Assembly: GCA_021204845.1 (NCBI GenBank)
Contig: JAJPYT010000156.1
Span: forward strand, 1 to 40,831
Direction: 5' to 3'
Length of the DNA stretch: 40,831 bases
From: Prevotellaceae bacterium
GTDB taxonomy: Bacteria > Bacteroidota > Bacteroidia > Bacteroidales > Bacteroidaceae
Positions 1 through 7,104 of the stretch are shown one piece after another. Made by a program: the position numbers and the translations under genes. Under the pieces are notes generated by a model that saw only the letters and a program-made list of their open reading frames with translations, was not told the DNA's origin and searched no databases. Numbering within the stretch: position 1 is the stretch's first letter; each line of letters begins with the position of its first letter.

Positions 1-12
1 AGTCTCACGCTG

Positions 13-20
13 CAAAGGTA
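13..20 (-). promoter_or_regulatory. -7 box of a leftward promoter (TACCTTTG)
   Basis: The minus strand reads TACCTTTG followed by C, a full match to the Bacteroidota -7 consensus TAnnTTTG. It points left, so the gene it serves lies outside the window. No TTG is visible at the expected upstream distance, so only the -7 element is supported. Confidence 0.45.
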
Positions 21-247
21 CACAATATTTGGCAGATAACGTAGCTTTCTTTAAAAAAATGGCAAACAATGTTTACCTTATACACACAATGTTTTCCTCA
101 TAGAACTGGTTGACATCTCTTATCCCATTGGTAAACAAGTGATTCCCGATGCTGTATATCTCTTGGTAAGAGATATTCACTTTCTCTGTCAGAAAAGTCA
201 ACAAGAAAGTTGTATGAAAAAACAGCGAAAATGAAGATTAACAAGCT
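21..247. other. Intergenic region before the acyltransferase gene
   Basis: AT-rich spacer between the leftward promoter at the window edge and the first gene. It holds a 9-bp direct repeat, ACAATGTTT, at 66-74 and 86-94, one helical turn-pair (20 bp) apart. I found no clear -7 box for the rightward gene and no convincing small gene. Confidence 0.5.
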
Positions 248-1693
248 ATGATATTCAATTCGTTCCAGTTCTTGTGGCTGTTTCCTTTGGTGTTCCTCGT
301 ATATTATGGGCTTGCGAATTTGCCTGCTCTCAGTAATAAAACCAGACACGAGGTGGAGAATGCCTGCCTTATATTGGTTTCTTACGGCCTGTATATGCAG
401 TGGAAACCTGCATACGCCTTGCTTTTGCTTGGTGTGACGGCAGTGACATATTTCGCTGCTCTGATAATTGAGCGGCAGGGGGAAAAGACGCATTATAAAC
501 GCAAATGCTTGCTCTTTGTGTTCGCCATCCTTGCGTTGTTGCCATTGTTGGTGTTCAAGTATTACAATTTCATAAATGAGACTGTGGGCAGCGTATTTGC
601 CTCAATAGGTTTTGCAACGAATTTGCCAGGGCTGAATTGGGCAATACCTGTGGGCATATCATTTTTCTCGTTTATGGCTGTCGGTTACCTGTTCGACGTG
701 TACTATGGGCGGATAAGGGCAGAGCACAACTGGTGGAACTACATGCTCTTCGTCTCTTTCTTTCCCCAGATATTGTCGGGTCCCATAAGCAAGGCGAAAG
801 ACCTGCTGCCGCAAATAAAAGCTGACAGACACTTCAGTTACAGCCAGGCTGTGGCAGGTCTGAAGTTTCTGCTTTGGGGTATGTTTCTGAAAGTGGTGAT
901 GGCGGACAGGCTCGGACTGTATGTGGATACGGTTTTCAACAACTGGCAATATAATTCGGGGGTCTCGTGCCTCGTGGCGAGCCTTGCCTACTCTTTCCAG
1001 ATTTACGGTGATTTTGCGGGTTACTCCCTAATGGCTGTGGGAGTGGGGCGGCTGATGGGCTTTGAACTGGTGAACAACTTCAACAGGCCATACTTCTCAG
1101 TCTCCGTGACAGACTTCTGGCGGCGGTGGCACATATCGCTCTCTACATGGCTGAAGGACTACGTTTATATCCCGCTTGGCGGAAGCCGGTGTAGCAAGGC
1201 GAGGAATTATCTCAATATAATAGTGACGTTTCTTGTGAGCGGGATATGGCACGGAGCCAACTGGACGTTCATTGTCTGGGGCTTGTTGCATGGCGTGCTG
1301 CAAGTGATAGAGAAGGCTCTCGGTTTGCAACGCTGCGAAAGCCAGAAGTGGTATGTGAGACTGCCGAGAATAATAGTCACTTTCGTATTTATAAATTTCC
1401 TGTGGACAATCTTCAGGATGCCTACGATTGTGGACGGTATTGGGGTTATATCAAGGATGTTCACGCAGCGGGGAAGCCTTTTGCCGACGGAAAACAAGCA
1501 GGTGCTGTTCTCTCTCATGTCGCTTGGAATAGTCATTCTGGCGGAGGTCGCACAAGAGTTTGCGCCATCTAAGTTCGCACTAATGGGCAATAGGCGCATG
1601 GCAGTAAGGTGGAGCACGTATGTTTTCCTGCTACTTCTAATTATTTTGACAGGAGTGCTTGACAGTGGTCAGTTCATATATGTAAGTTTCTGA
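248..1693 (+). CDS. MBOAT-family membrane O-acyltransferase (AlgI/PatA-like)
   Basis: A 481-residue polytopic membrane protein. The sequence is dominated by hydrophobic segments and carries the MBOAT hallmark around residues 332-350 (GIWHGANW, then an LLHG motif), with the presumed catalytic His near residue 335. The conserved region DFWRRWHISLSTWLKDYVYIP typical of AlgI/DltB-like proteins is also present in part (WRRWHISLSTW). Members move an acyl group, often acetyl, across the membrane to an extracytoplasmic polymer such as alginate, peptidoglycan or teichoic acid. The next gene starts 5 bp downstream and encodes an SGNH-like protein, the usual partner that completes transfer outside the membrane. 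Length is normal for the family. The polymer modified here cannot be told from sequence. Confidence 0.9.
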   Translation: MIFNSFQFLWLFPLVFLVYYGLANLPALSNKTRHEVENACLILVSYGLYMQWKPAYALLLLGVTAVTYFAALIIERQGEKTHYKRKCLLFVFAILALLPLLVFKYYNFINETVGSVFASIGFATNLPGLNWAIPVGISFFSFMAVGYLFDVYYGRIRAEHNWWNYMLFVSFFPQILSGPISKAKDLLPQIKADRHFSYSQAVAGLKFLLWGMFLKVVMADRLGLYVDTVFNNWQYNSGVSCLVASLAYSFQIYGDFAGYSLMAVGVGRLMGFELVNNFNRPYFSVSVTDFWRRWHISLSTWLKDYVYIPLGGSRCSKARNYLNIIVTFLVSGIWHGANWTFIVWGLLHGVLQVIEKALGLQRCESQKWYVRLPRIIVTFVFINFLWTIFRMPTIVDGIGVISRMFTQRGSLLPTENKQVLFSLMSLGIVILAEVAQEFAPSKFALMGNRRMAVRWSTYVFLLLLIILTGVLDSGQFIYVSF

Positions 1694-1698
1694 GACAA

Positions 1699-2604
1699 AT
1701 GAAGAAGTTATTTATCCGCTTGGGCATACTTGCCCTTATCATGTTGGCTTGTGACTTTGCCGTGGGCTTTGTGGGAGCGAGATTGGTGGAAAACGCCAAG
1801 GGAGGAGACACAAAGCGGAAGAGATACATAGCCTGTGAGGTAAACGCTGATGTGCTTGTTTTCGGCTCGTCGCGTGCCTTTCACCATTATGACCCAGGTA
1901 TTTTGGGAGAGGAGTTGGGCATGAGTGTTTACAATTGCGGCTTTGACGGAAACGGGATAATCTGTGCGTACGGCTTTTATGAGATGATAACCTGGCGCTA
2001 TTGCCCTAAAGTTATTCTGTACGAAGTGACTTCATCGTTTGACACGAATATTGGCGACAACAACAAGTATTTGTGGAATCTGCGCTACTTCTATGACAGT
2101 GAGTGCATTGACTCAATATTCTGGAATGTGGAAGGAACGGAACGCTACAAGATGATATCCAGAATGTACAGATTCAATTCCGCACTGCCCCAGCTGGTAA
2201 TGGACAATCTGCACCCTTTGCATGATGACAATAAAGGTTATCGTCCTATGGATAGGGAAATGAAAACAGAGGCTAAGCCTATAGAAATACAAGAGGCACA
2301 TGAATTTGATAGACTGAAGCTCTATTACCTTGAAAGACTGATTAATGATTCTAAAGGTAAGACGAAATTGATATTTACTGTGTCGCCTTGCTATAAGAAG
2401 ACTGACGACAGAGAACTGGAGCCAGTTCGGGAACTATGCGACAAATATGGCATTCCTTTGCTCAACCACTCCACTGACACGGCATTTAACCGCAAGAGAG
2501 ACTTCTTTTATGACGGAGCTCATATGAACCGCCGTGGCGCGACGGAATACAGTAAGATGATTTCCCGTGAGATAAAGGCTGCGTTGGCTGGTGAAACTAA
2601 GTAG
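1699..2604 (+). CDS. Membrane-anchored SGNH-hydrolase-like protein, acylation partner
   Basis: A 301-residue protein with one N-terminal hydrophobic segment (about residues 5-27) that should anchor it with the rest outside the cytoplasm. The remainder shows SGNH/GDSL-type blocks: FGSSRAF near residues 55-61, supplying the nucleophile Ser, and DGAHMN near 272-277, supplying the Asp-x-x-His pair. An NCGFDGNG stretch may be the Gly/Asn blocks. It lies 5 bp after the MBOAT gene, an arrangement like AlgI/AlgJ, PatA/PatB or DltB/DltD, so I infer that it finishes transfer of an acyl group to a surface polymer. An LMLAC-like lipobox is present in the hydrophobic segment, but hydrophobic residues continue after the Cys, so a transmembrane anchor is more likely than a lipoprotein. 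Confidence 0.75.
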   Translation: MKKLFIRLGILALIMLACDFAVGFVGARLVENAKGGDTKRKRYIACEVNADVLVFGSSRAFHHYDPGILGEELGMSVYNCGFDGNGIICAYGFYEMITWRYCPKVILYEVTSSFDTNIGDNNKYLWNLRYFYDSECIDSIFWNVEGTERYKMISRMYRFNSALPQLVMDNLHPLHDDNKGYRPMDREMKTEAKPIEIQEAHEFDRLKLYYLERLINDSKGKTKLIFTVSPCYKKTDDRELEPVRELCDKYGIPLLNHSTDTAFNRKRDFFYDGAHMNRRGATEYSKMISREIKAALAGETK

Positions 2605-2642
2605 GTAAGTCTCCCTGGGCGACAAGCAAATGAGTACACCCC

Positions 2643-2685
2643 TTAGTGTGTTAAGTTAAGAGGCTTTAGTGCGTTAAGTTAAGAG
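2643..2685. repeat. Tandem direct repeat, 2 copies, 23-bp period
   Basis: TTAGTGTGTTAAGTTAAGAG at 2643-2662 is repeated at 2666-2685 with one substitution (TTAGTGCGTTAAGTTAAGAG), separated by 3 bp. It lies just after the SGNH-like gene. No coding or terminator role is evident. Confidence 0.85.
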
Positions 2686-2840
2686 ACTATTAGTAACATA
2701 TCGCACTTGCGGATTCTTGTCTGGACACAATCCCTTACGATTTTGTGGAGTGCCAGCAACATCCCCCAGCTGTTGGTTCCTTTGTTTATCGGTCTCGCCA
2801 CAAGTATAGACTTTTGAGATTCCTTGCAGCAATAATCAGA

Positions 2841-2866
2841 AAAAGGTTGCATGGTTACAACCTTTT
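2841..2866. promoter_or_regulatory. Inverted repeat overlapping the Fic promoter region (operator candidate)
   Basis: Perfect 9-bp arms, AAAAGGTTG (2841-2849) and CAACCTTTT (2858-2866), with an 8-nt loop. The right arm ends 14 bp before the -7 box at 2881, so the element covers the place where a -33 element would sit. That suits a repressor site. No T-run follows, so it is not an obvious terminator. Confidence 0.5.
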
Positions 2867-2880
2867 GACTACTTTTTTGC

Positions 2881-2888
2881 TATCTTTG
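2881..2888 (+). promoter_or_regulatory. -7 box of the Fic gene promoter (TATCTTTG)
   Basis: TATCTTTG followed by C matches TAnnTTTG. It ends 28 bp before the ATG at 2917. No consensus -33 TTG occurs at 19-21 bp, because the inverted repeat occupies that position. Confidence 0.65.
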
Positions 2889-2916
2889 CATCGCTTATAG
2901 GTAAATATCAGTCTGT

Positions 2917-3984
2917 ATGAAGTATCTTAATATAAAGAAGGCGCTGGTCGCTTGGCAGAATTTGCAGCCGCTCTCAGAGAAAGATAGAGAAAGGCTTAGC
3001 CGCCGCTTTACAGTGGACTTCAACTACAACAGTAACAATATTGAGGGTAACACATTAACTTACGGGCAGACGGAAATATTGCTGCTTTTCGGCAAGGTTA
3101 TCGGGGAGGCTGACGTGCGTGACGTACAGGAAATGGCGGCAAGTGACGTGGGTTTGCGGATGATGAGAGAAGCAGCTATGGTGAAGGGAATGCCTTTGAC
3201 CCAGAATTTTATCAGAACATTGCATAAGACCATACTGCGAGAGGATTACACTGTATATAGTAATTTGCCTGGTGAAATACAGACAAGTTACGTGATTCAT
3301 GCGGGACAGTATAAGACACGGCCGAATAGTGTTATCACACGATATGGAGACAGATTCGAATATGCCTCACCAGAGGAGACACCCGGACTGATGGGGGATT
3401 TGGTGGACTGGTATAATGCGTCGGAACAAAAGGGGAGACTCTCACCAGTAGAGTTGGCGGCGCTGTTTCATTACCGTTATATACGCATTCATCCTTTCGA
3501 GGATGGCAACGGGCGAATTGCCCGACTGATGATGAATTACATCTTGACTCGCCATGATTATCCGATGATAGTGGTCCGCAGTCGCAAAAAGAGCGAATAT
3601 TTAGAAGCTTTACATCAAACTGATATCGAAACGGGCCCAATCGCGAGTGACGGTGCCCATGCAGATATTAAAAATATTCGTCCTTTCTTGAAATATTTCA
3701 ATGACTTGGTGGCTACAGAAGTGTATAACGATGTGCTGTTCGTGAGTGAGAGAAACGATAATGTGTGGTGGTATGACGGGGAGCGGATTGCATTCCGAAC
3801 GCCAAATTACACGAGGATACTGAACGCTATGCTTACACGACCGACATTGACGCTTGCGGACATGAAAGAGGAGACAGGTATCAGCGTGACGGCTATACAG
3901 AAACTCTTGGAGCAGCTGATTTCAAGAAAGTATGTGGAGCGCGGGGAGAGGGATGGGAGCTGGAGAGTGTTTGTGACACAATAA
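2917..3984 (+). CDS. Fic-domain protein with N-terminal inhibitory motif and C-terminal winged-helix-like end
   Basis: A 355-residue protein. The Fic core motif HPFEDGNGR is intact at residues 192-200, with the catalytic His at 192. Most such enzymes transfer AMP from ATP onto a hydroxyl of a target protein. An upstream SNNIEG at residues 39-44 fits the (S/T)xxxE(G/N) inhibitory helix motif, so this is an intramolecularly inhibited (class II) Fic protein whose Glu43 should block the ATP site. The C-terminal ~65 residues (containing MKEETGISVTAIQKLLEQL, then RKYVERGERDG) read like a winged-helix DNA-binding domain, as in several Fic proteins of this architecture. The gene stands alone, with no antitoxin-like small gene beside it. 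Its target is unknown; autoregulation through the upstream inverted repeat is an inference. Confidence 0.93.
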   Translation: MKYLNIKKALVAWQNLQPLSEKDRERLSRRFTVDFNYNSNNIEGNTLTYGQTEILLLFGKVIGEADVRDVQEMAASDVGLRMMREAAMVKGMPLTQNFIRTLHKTILREDYTVYSNLPGEIQTSYVIHAGQYKTRPNSVITRYGDRFEYASPEETPGLMGDLVDWYNASEQKGRLSPVELAALFHYRYIRIHPFEDGNGRIARLMMNYILTRHDYPMIVVRSRKKSEYLEALHQTDIETGPIASDGAHADIKNIRPFLKYFNDLVATEVYNDVLFVSERNDNVWWYDGERIAFRTPNYTRILNAMLTRPTLTLADMKEETGISVTAIQKLLEQLISRKYVERGERDGSWRVFVTQ

Positions 3985-4104
3985 AAAAACAGAAGTGGTC
4001 TCGGCTCTCTTGCGGGTCTTCGGTTTTCATGACGCGCAGGGATGGCTGTCATCATGTTGTGCACTTTTAATGCTTTAGAGGTGAAAACATTCGAAGAAAC
4101 TCAC

Positions 4105-4112
4105 TATATTTG
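4105..4112 (+). promoter_or_regulatory. -7 box before the nitroreductase operon (TATATTTG)
   Basis: TATATTTG followed by C, 31 bp before the ATG at 4144. No clear -33 TTG is seen at the expected spacing. It is the likely start of the nitroreductase/DUF2520/kdsC/maf transcript. Confidence 0.6.
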
Positions 4113-4143
4113 CAGTTAAGAAACACTGATATAACCGATAATT

Positions 4144-4671
4144 ATGGAACGATTCAGCGAATTGGTGCGTTTGCGCCGCAGTATGCGCAAGTTCACGGAC
4201 GAGCCACTGGAGCAGGGAGAGATTGACACTATATTGCGAGCCGCGCTGATGGCGCCCTCGAGCAAGGGGCTCAGAAGCTTCGAGTTTGTGGTGGTGACAC
4301 GGCGGGAGATTATAGCCGCCCTGTCGCGCTGCAAGGCGCAGGGAGCCGACTTCCTGAGCGGAGCGGCAGCTGCCGTGGTGGTGGCAGGTGACGAGGAGGT
4401 AAGCGACGCATGGATAGAGGATGCCTCGGTGGCAAGCACTCTGATGCTCCTGCAGGCTGAGGACCTGGGGCTGGGCTCTTGCTGGGTGCAGATACGCGAG
4501 AGAAAAGATGCCGACGGAGGCGATGCTGAGGAAAACGTGCGAAAGCTACTTGGCATGCCAGGTCAGATGCGTGTGCTCAGCATCATAGCCTTGGGACATA
4601 AGGGAATGGAGCGCAAGCCGCAAAACGAGGATAAACTGCGCCTCGACAAGGTGCACCGCGAGAAATGGTGA
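4144..4671 (+). CDS. Nitroreductase-family NAD(P)H:FMN oxidoreductase
   Basis: A 175-residue protein, the compact size of the small nitroreductase families. The N-terminus, ELVRLRRSMRKFTDEPL, is the classic FMN-phosphate-binding start with the paired Arg residues. A central LQAEDLGLGSCWVQIR segment matches the conserved second half. Such enzymes are FMN-dependent homodimers that reduce nitro-aromatics, quinones or related compounds; the natural substrate here is unknown. Its last 7 bases overlap the start of the DUF2520 gene (ATGGTGA), so the two are likely translationally coupled. Confidence 0.88.
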   Translation: MERFSELVRLRRSMRKFTDEPLEQGEIDTILRAALMAPSSKGLRSFEFVVVTRREIIAALSRCKAQGADFLSGAAAAVVVAGDEEVSDAWIEDASVASTLMLLQAEDLGLGSCWVQIRERKDADGGDAEENVRKLLGMPGQMRVLSIIALGHKGMERKPQNEDKLRLDKVHREKW

Positions 4672-5432
4672 TAACACTGATAGGCGCTGGCAATGTGGCG
4701 ACGAGCTTAGGCTCTAGCCTCGAAGGGGCAGGGCATAGGGTGAGGCAGGTGTGGAGCCGCACAGAGGAGGCGGCAAGAGAGCTTGGGGAGAGGCTGTCGT
4801 GCCCTTGGACCACGGACATAAGCCAGGTGGACGGAGACTGCGACGTGGCGCTGATAAGCGTGAAAGACAGCGAGATAGGGCGGTTGGCGGAAAACCTGCG
4901 AACTGATGCTCTGGTGGTGCACACGGCAGGTAGCGTGCCTCTTGCGGCTCTGCCACAGGCTAAGGCGGGGGTGATGTATCCCATGCAGACTTTCACGAAG
5001 GAGAGGCTGGTAAATCTCAAAAATGTGCCGCTGTTCGTGGAGACAAAGAGGGCAGAGGATATGCCGACCTTGAAAGCACTGGCTGAAAGCCTGAGCCAAG
5101 ACGTGCGTGAATTGGGGAGCGACGACCGCTGCCGACTGCATATAGCAGCCGTGTTCGCCTGTAATTTCACTAACCACTGCTACGCACTGGCAGCGGACGT
5201 GCTGGAGAGTGCGGGGCTGCCATTCGAGTTGTTGCTGCCTCTGATTGACGAGACTGCCCGCAAAGTACACGTGATGTCCCCGGAAAAAGCGCAAACAGGT
5301 CCTGCCGCGCGCTGGGACCAGGGCGTGATGGAGCGGCATCTGGAGTTGCTTGAAGGGCGGCAGCGAGATATATACGAACTGCTTAGCGGGAGCATCCGCC
5401 AGAGCAGGGAGAGGAGGGAGAGAGATGATTAA
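4665..5432 (+). CDS. Rossmann-like and DUF2520 domain oxidoreductase-like protein
   Basis: 255 residues. The N-terminus ([14 protein letters not shown]) is a glycine-rich dinucleotide-binding loop of a Rossmann fold, as in F420/NADP oxidoreductase and ketopantoate reductase relatives. The C-terminal half (about residues 130-245, with [16 protein letters not shown]) fits DUF2520, an all-helical domain resembling 6-phosphogluconate dehydrogenase-type C-terminal domains. The biochemical reaction is not established. It overlaps the upstream nitroreductase by 7 bp and the downstream kdsC by 8 bp, so the three are probably made as a unit. Confidence 0.85.
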   Translation: MVITLIGAGNVATSLGSSLEGAGHRVRQVWSRTEEAARELGERLSCPWTTDISQVDGDCDVALISVKDSEIGRLAENLRTDALVVHTAGSVPLAALPQAKAGVMYPMQTFTKERLVNLKNVPLFVETKRAEDMPTLKALAESLSQDVRELGSDDRCRLHIAAVFACNFTNHCYALAADVLESAGLPFELLLPLIDETARKVHVMSPEKAQTGPAARWDQGVMERHLELLEGRQRDIYELLSGSIRQSRERRERDD

Positions 5433-5943
5433 CTACGACCTGAGAAAGATACGCGCCTTGGTGTTTGATGTGGACGGTGTGCTTAGCTGCTCCACCATAA
5501 CTCTAAGTAACGACGGAGTGCCCTGCCGCACGGTGAACATAAAAGACGGCTACGCCATACAGCTGGCGGTGAGAGAGGGGCTGCTGGTGGCGATAATAAC
5601 GGGCGGACGCGTGGAGGCTGTGAGGCGGCGTTATGAGGGCTTAGGCGTGAAAGATATATATTTGGGCGCCGCCGTGAAGATGATGGCTTACGACGAACTG
5701 AAGAAGAAGTATGGTCTCAGTGACGAGGAGATTCTCTTCATGGGCGACGATATACCCGACCACGAGGTGATGAGCCAGTGTGGTTGCCCCTGCTGCCCCG
5801 CTGACGCTGCCCCAGAGATAAAGGGGGTGAGCCTGTACGTGAGTCACGTGGCAGGGGGAGAGGGTTGCGTGCGCGACGTGATGGAACAGGTGCTGAGAGC
5901 GCAGGGAAAGTGGATGGCAGACAAAACGGCATTCGGATGGTGA
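5425..5943 (+). CDS. kdsC: KDO-8-phosphate phosphatase (HAD family, KdsC-like)
   Basis: 172 residues from the ATG at 5425, the usual KdsC length. An in-frame start further upstream would add 25 residues with no family similarity, and a purine-rich GAGGAGGGAGAG lies just before this ATG. HAD motif I is [10 protein letters not shown], motif II is IITGGR, and the late acidic motif is [11 protein letters not shown]. This small cap-less HAD type forms tetramers and removes phosphate from 3-deoxy-D-manno-octulosonate 8-phosphate during lipopolysaccharide core synthesis. No kdsA or kdsB is nearby. Its start overlaps the DUF2520 stop by 8 bp and its stop overlaps the maf start by 7 bp. Confidence 0.87.
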   Translation: MINYDLRKIRALVFDVDGVLSCSTITLSNDGVPCRTVNIKDGYAIQLAVREGLLVAIITGGRVEAVRRRYEGLGVKDIYLGAAVKMMAYDELKKKYGLSDEEILFMGDDIPDHEVMSQCGCPCCPADAAPEIKGVSLYVSHVAGGEGCVRDVMEQVLRAQGKWMADKTAFGW

Positions 5944-6518
5944 GATACAGATATGTGTTGGCAAGCGGCAGTCCCCGACGCAGGGAGCTGCTCACAGGGC
6001 TGGGGCTGGAATATGAGTTGCGTCTGATGGACGGCATAGACGAAAGCTACCCCGCCACGCTGAGGGGAGAGGAGATACCTATAGCCATCTCACGCAAGAA
6101 GAGCGAGGCTTACCTGGCTACACTGGCGGAAGATGAGCTGCTGATAACGGCGGACACGATAGTGTATCTCGACGGACGCGTGATAGGCAAGCCCCGCAGC
6201 GAGGAGGAAGCCTGCGAGATGCTGCGCGCGCTGAGCGGACGCACACACGAGGTGATGACAGGCGTGACACTCGCCACTAAGCGGAGAAGCCACTCGTTCG
6301 GCTGCACAAGCCGTGTGACCTTTGCCCCGCTGGCTGAGGAGGACATAAGGCATTACGTCTCCACTTTCCACCCCTTGGACAAAGCCGGGGCATACGGCAT
6401 ACAGGAGTGGATAGGCTACATAGGGGTGACGAGCATAGAGGGCAGTTACTATAACGTGATGGGGCTGCCAGTGCAGCGATTGTACACTGAATTGAAGAGA
6501 TTTATGGAAAATGACTAA
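5937..6518 (+). CDS. maf: Maf-family nucleotide pyrophosphatase
   Basis: 193 residues from the ATG at 5937, giving the standard Maf length. The N-terminal phosphate loop [12 protein letters not shown], the [11 protein letters not shown] segment and [11 protein letters not shown] are all family signatures. Maf proteins hydrolyse non-canonical or canonical nucleoside triphosphates (dTTP, UTP and modified forms) to monophosphates, a house-cleaning role; older names link it to septum formation. It begins inside the end of kdsC (ATGGTGA), the same 7-bp junction used between the nitroreductase and DUF2520 genes. Confidence 0.93.
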   Translation: MVRYRYVLASGSPRRRELLTGLGLEYELRLMDGIDESYPATLRGEEIPIAISRKKSEAYLATLAEDELLITADTIVYLDGRVIGKPRSEEEACEMLRALSGRTHEVMTGVTLATKRRSHSFGCTSRVTFAPLAEEDIRHYVSTFHPLDKAGAYGIQEWIGYIGVTSIEGSYYNVMGLPVQRLYTELKRFMEND

Positions 6519-6533
6519 AGTAAAAGATAGACT

Positions 6534-7055
6534 ATGGCTATGAGGAACAAAACTTTAATGATACTGGCGGCTTTGGGGCTGCTGGGGCTTGCCAGCTGCG
6601 ACGACACGAGCGGCAGCTATCCCCCGACGTGGAAGGGCTTCACATACAGCCCGACGGATATATATCCGGGCGACTCGGTGCTGATAACCGCCGCGCAGGC
6701 CAAGAAAGGGCATTACCTGAACGCCACGGATTACTCCTTCTCAATGAAAGTGAGAGTGGACGTGGACGGAGAGACACAAGACAGCACCCTCTCATACAGC
6801 TACCATACAAACTACGACGGCACCAGCAATGCCGACCCCACATGGAAACTGAAAATACCCGACAATACGATTGGCGGCACCAGCTACACCTGCTCCTTCT
6901 CTGCCAAGTGGAGCAACTCGGCTGACGGCAACATGGGAACTTACCTCGGGACAAGCGGGGGCGACGGCTACACGGGCAGCATAACGAGCTACAGCTACAC
7001 TATCTACAGCCAGGCAAGCGGCTCGTTCAGCCTGCCCATAAGAATAAAGCAATAA
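6534..7055 (+). CDS. Hypothetical lipoprotein
   Basis: 173 residues, family not recognised. The N-terminus is a clear lipoprotein signal: Arg/Lys start, hydrophobic stretch, and LASC lipobox with Cys22 (numbering from the ATG at 6534; a second ATG lies 6 bp on). Two Asp follow the Cys directly, which in Bacteroidota can favour surface display. The mature part is rich in Ser, Thr, Tyr and Gly, with alternating beta-like strands (SYSFS, TYLGTSGGDGY) and no Cys, suggesting an extracellular beta-sandwich. It begins 16 bp after maf and ends about 50 bp before a TonB-dependent receptor, so it may belong with either. Confidence 0.75.
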   Translation: MAMRNKTLMILAALGLLGLASCDDTSGSYPPTWKGFTYSPTDIYPGDSVLITAAQAKKGHYLNATDYSFSMKVRVDVDGETQDSTLSYSYHTNYDGTSNADPTWKLKIPDNTIGGTSYTCSFSAKWSNSADGNMGTYLGTSGGDGYTGSITSYSYTIYSQASGSFSLPIRIKQ

Positions 7056-7104
7056 TAGGGCGGGGGAAGGTAATAATCGGGAAGAAATTTCGTTTATACA
7101 TTTA

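Larger units (their letters stand above)
2605..2916. other. 312-bp intergenic region before the Fic gene
   Basis: Contains a two-copy tandem repeat (2643-2685), an inverted repeat (2841-2866) and a -7 promoter box (2881-2888), each listed separately. The stretch 2690-2840 shows nothing I can name. Confidence 0.6.

Noticed and set aside
98-493. A 131-residue open reading on the minus strand overlapping the MBOAT start
   Set aside because: It lies opposite a clearly real gene, has no recognisable motif, and its stop-free run follows from the base composition.
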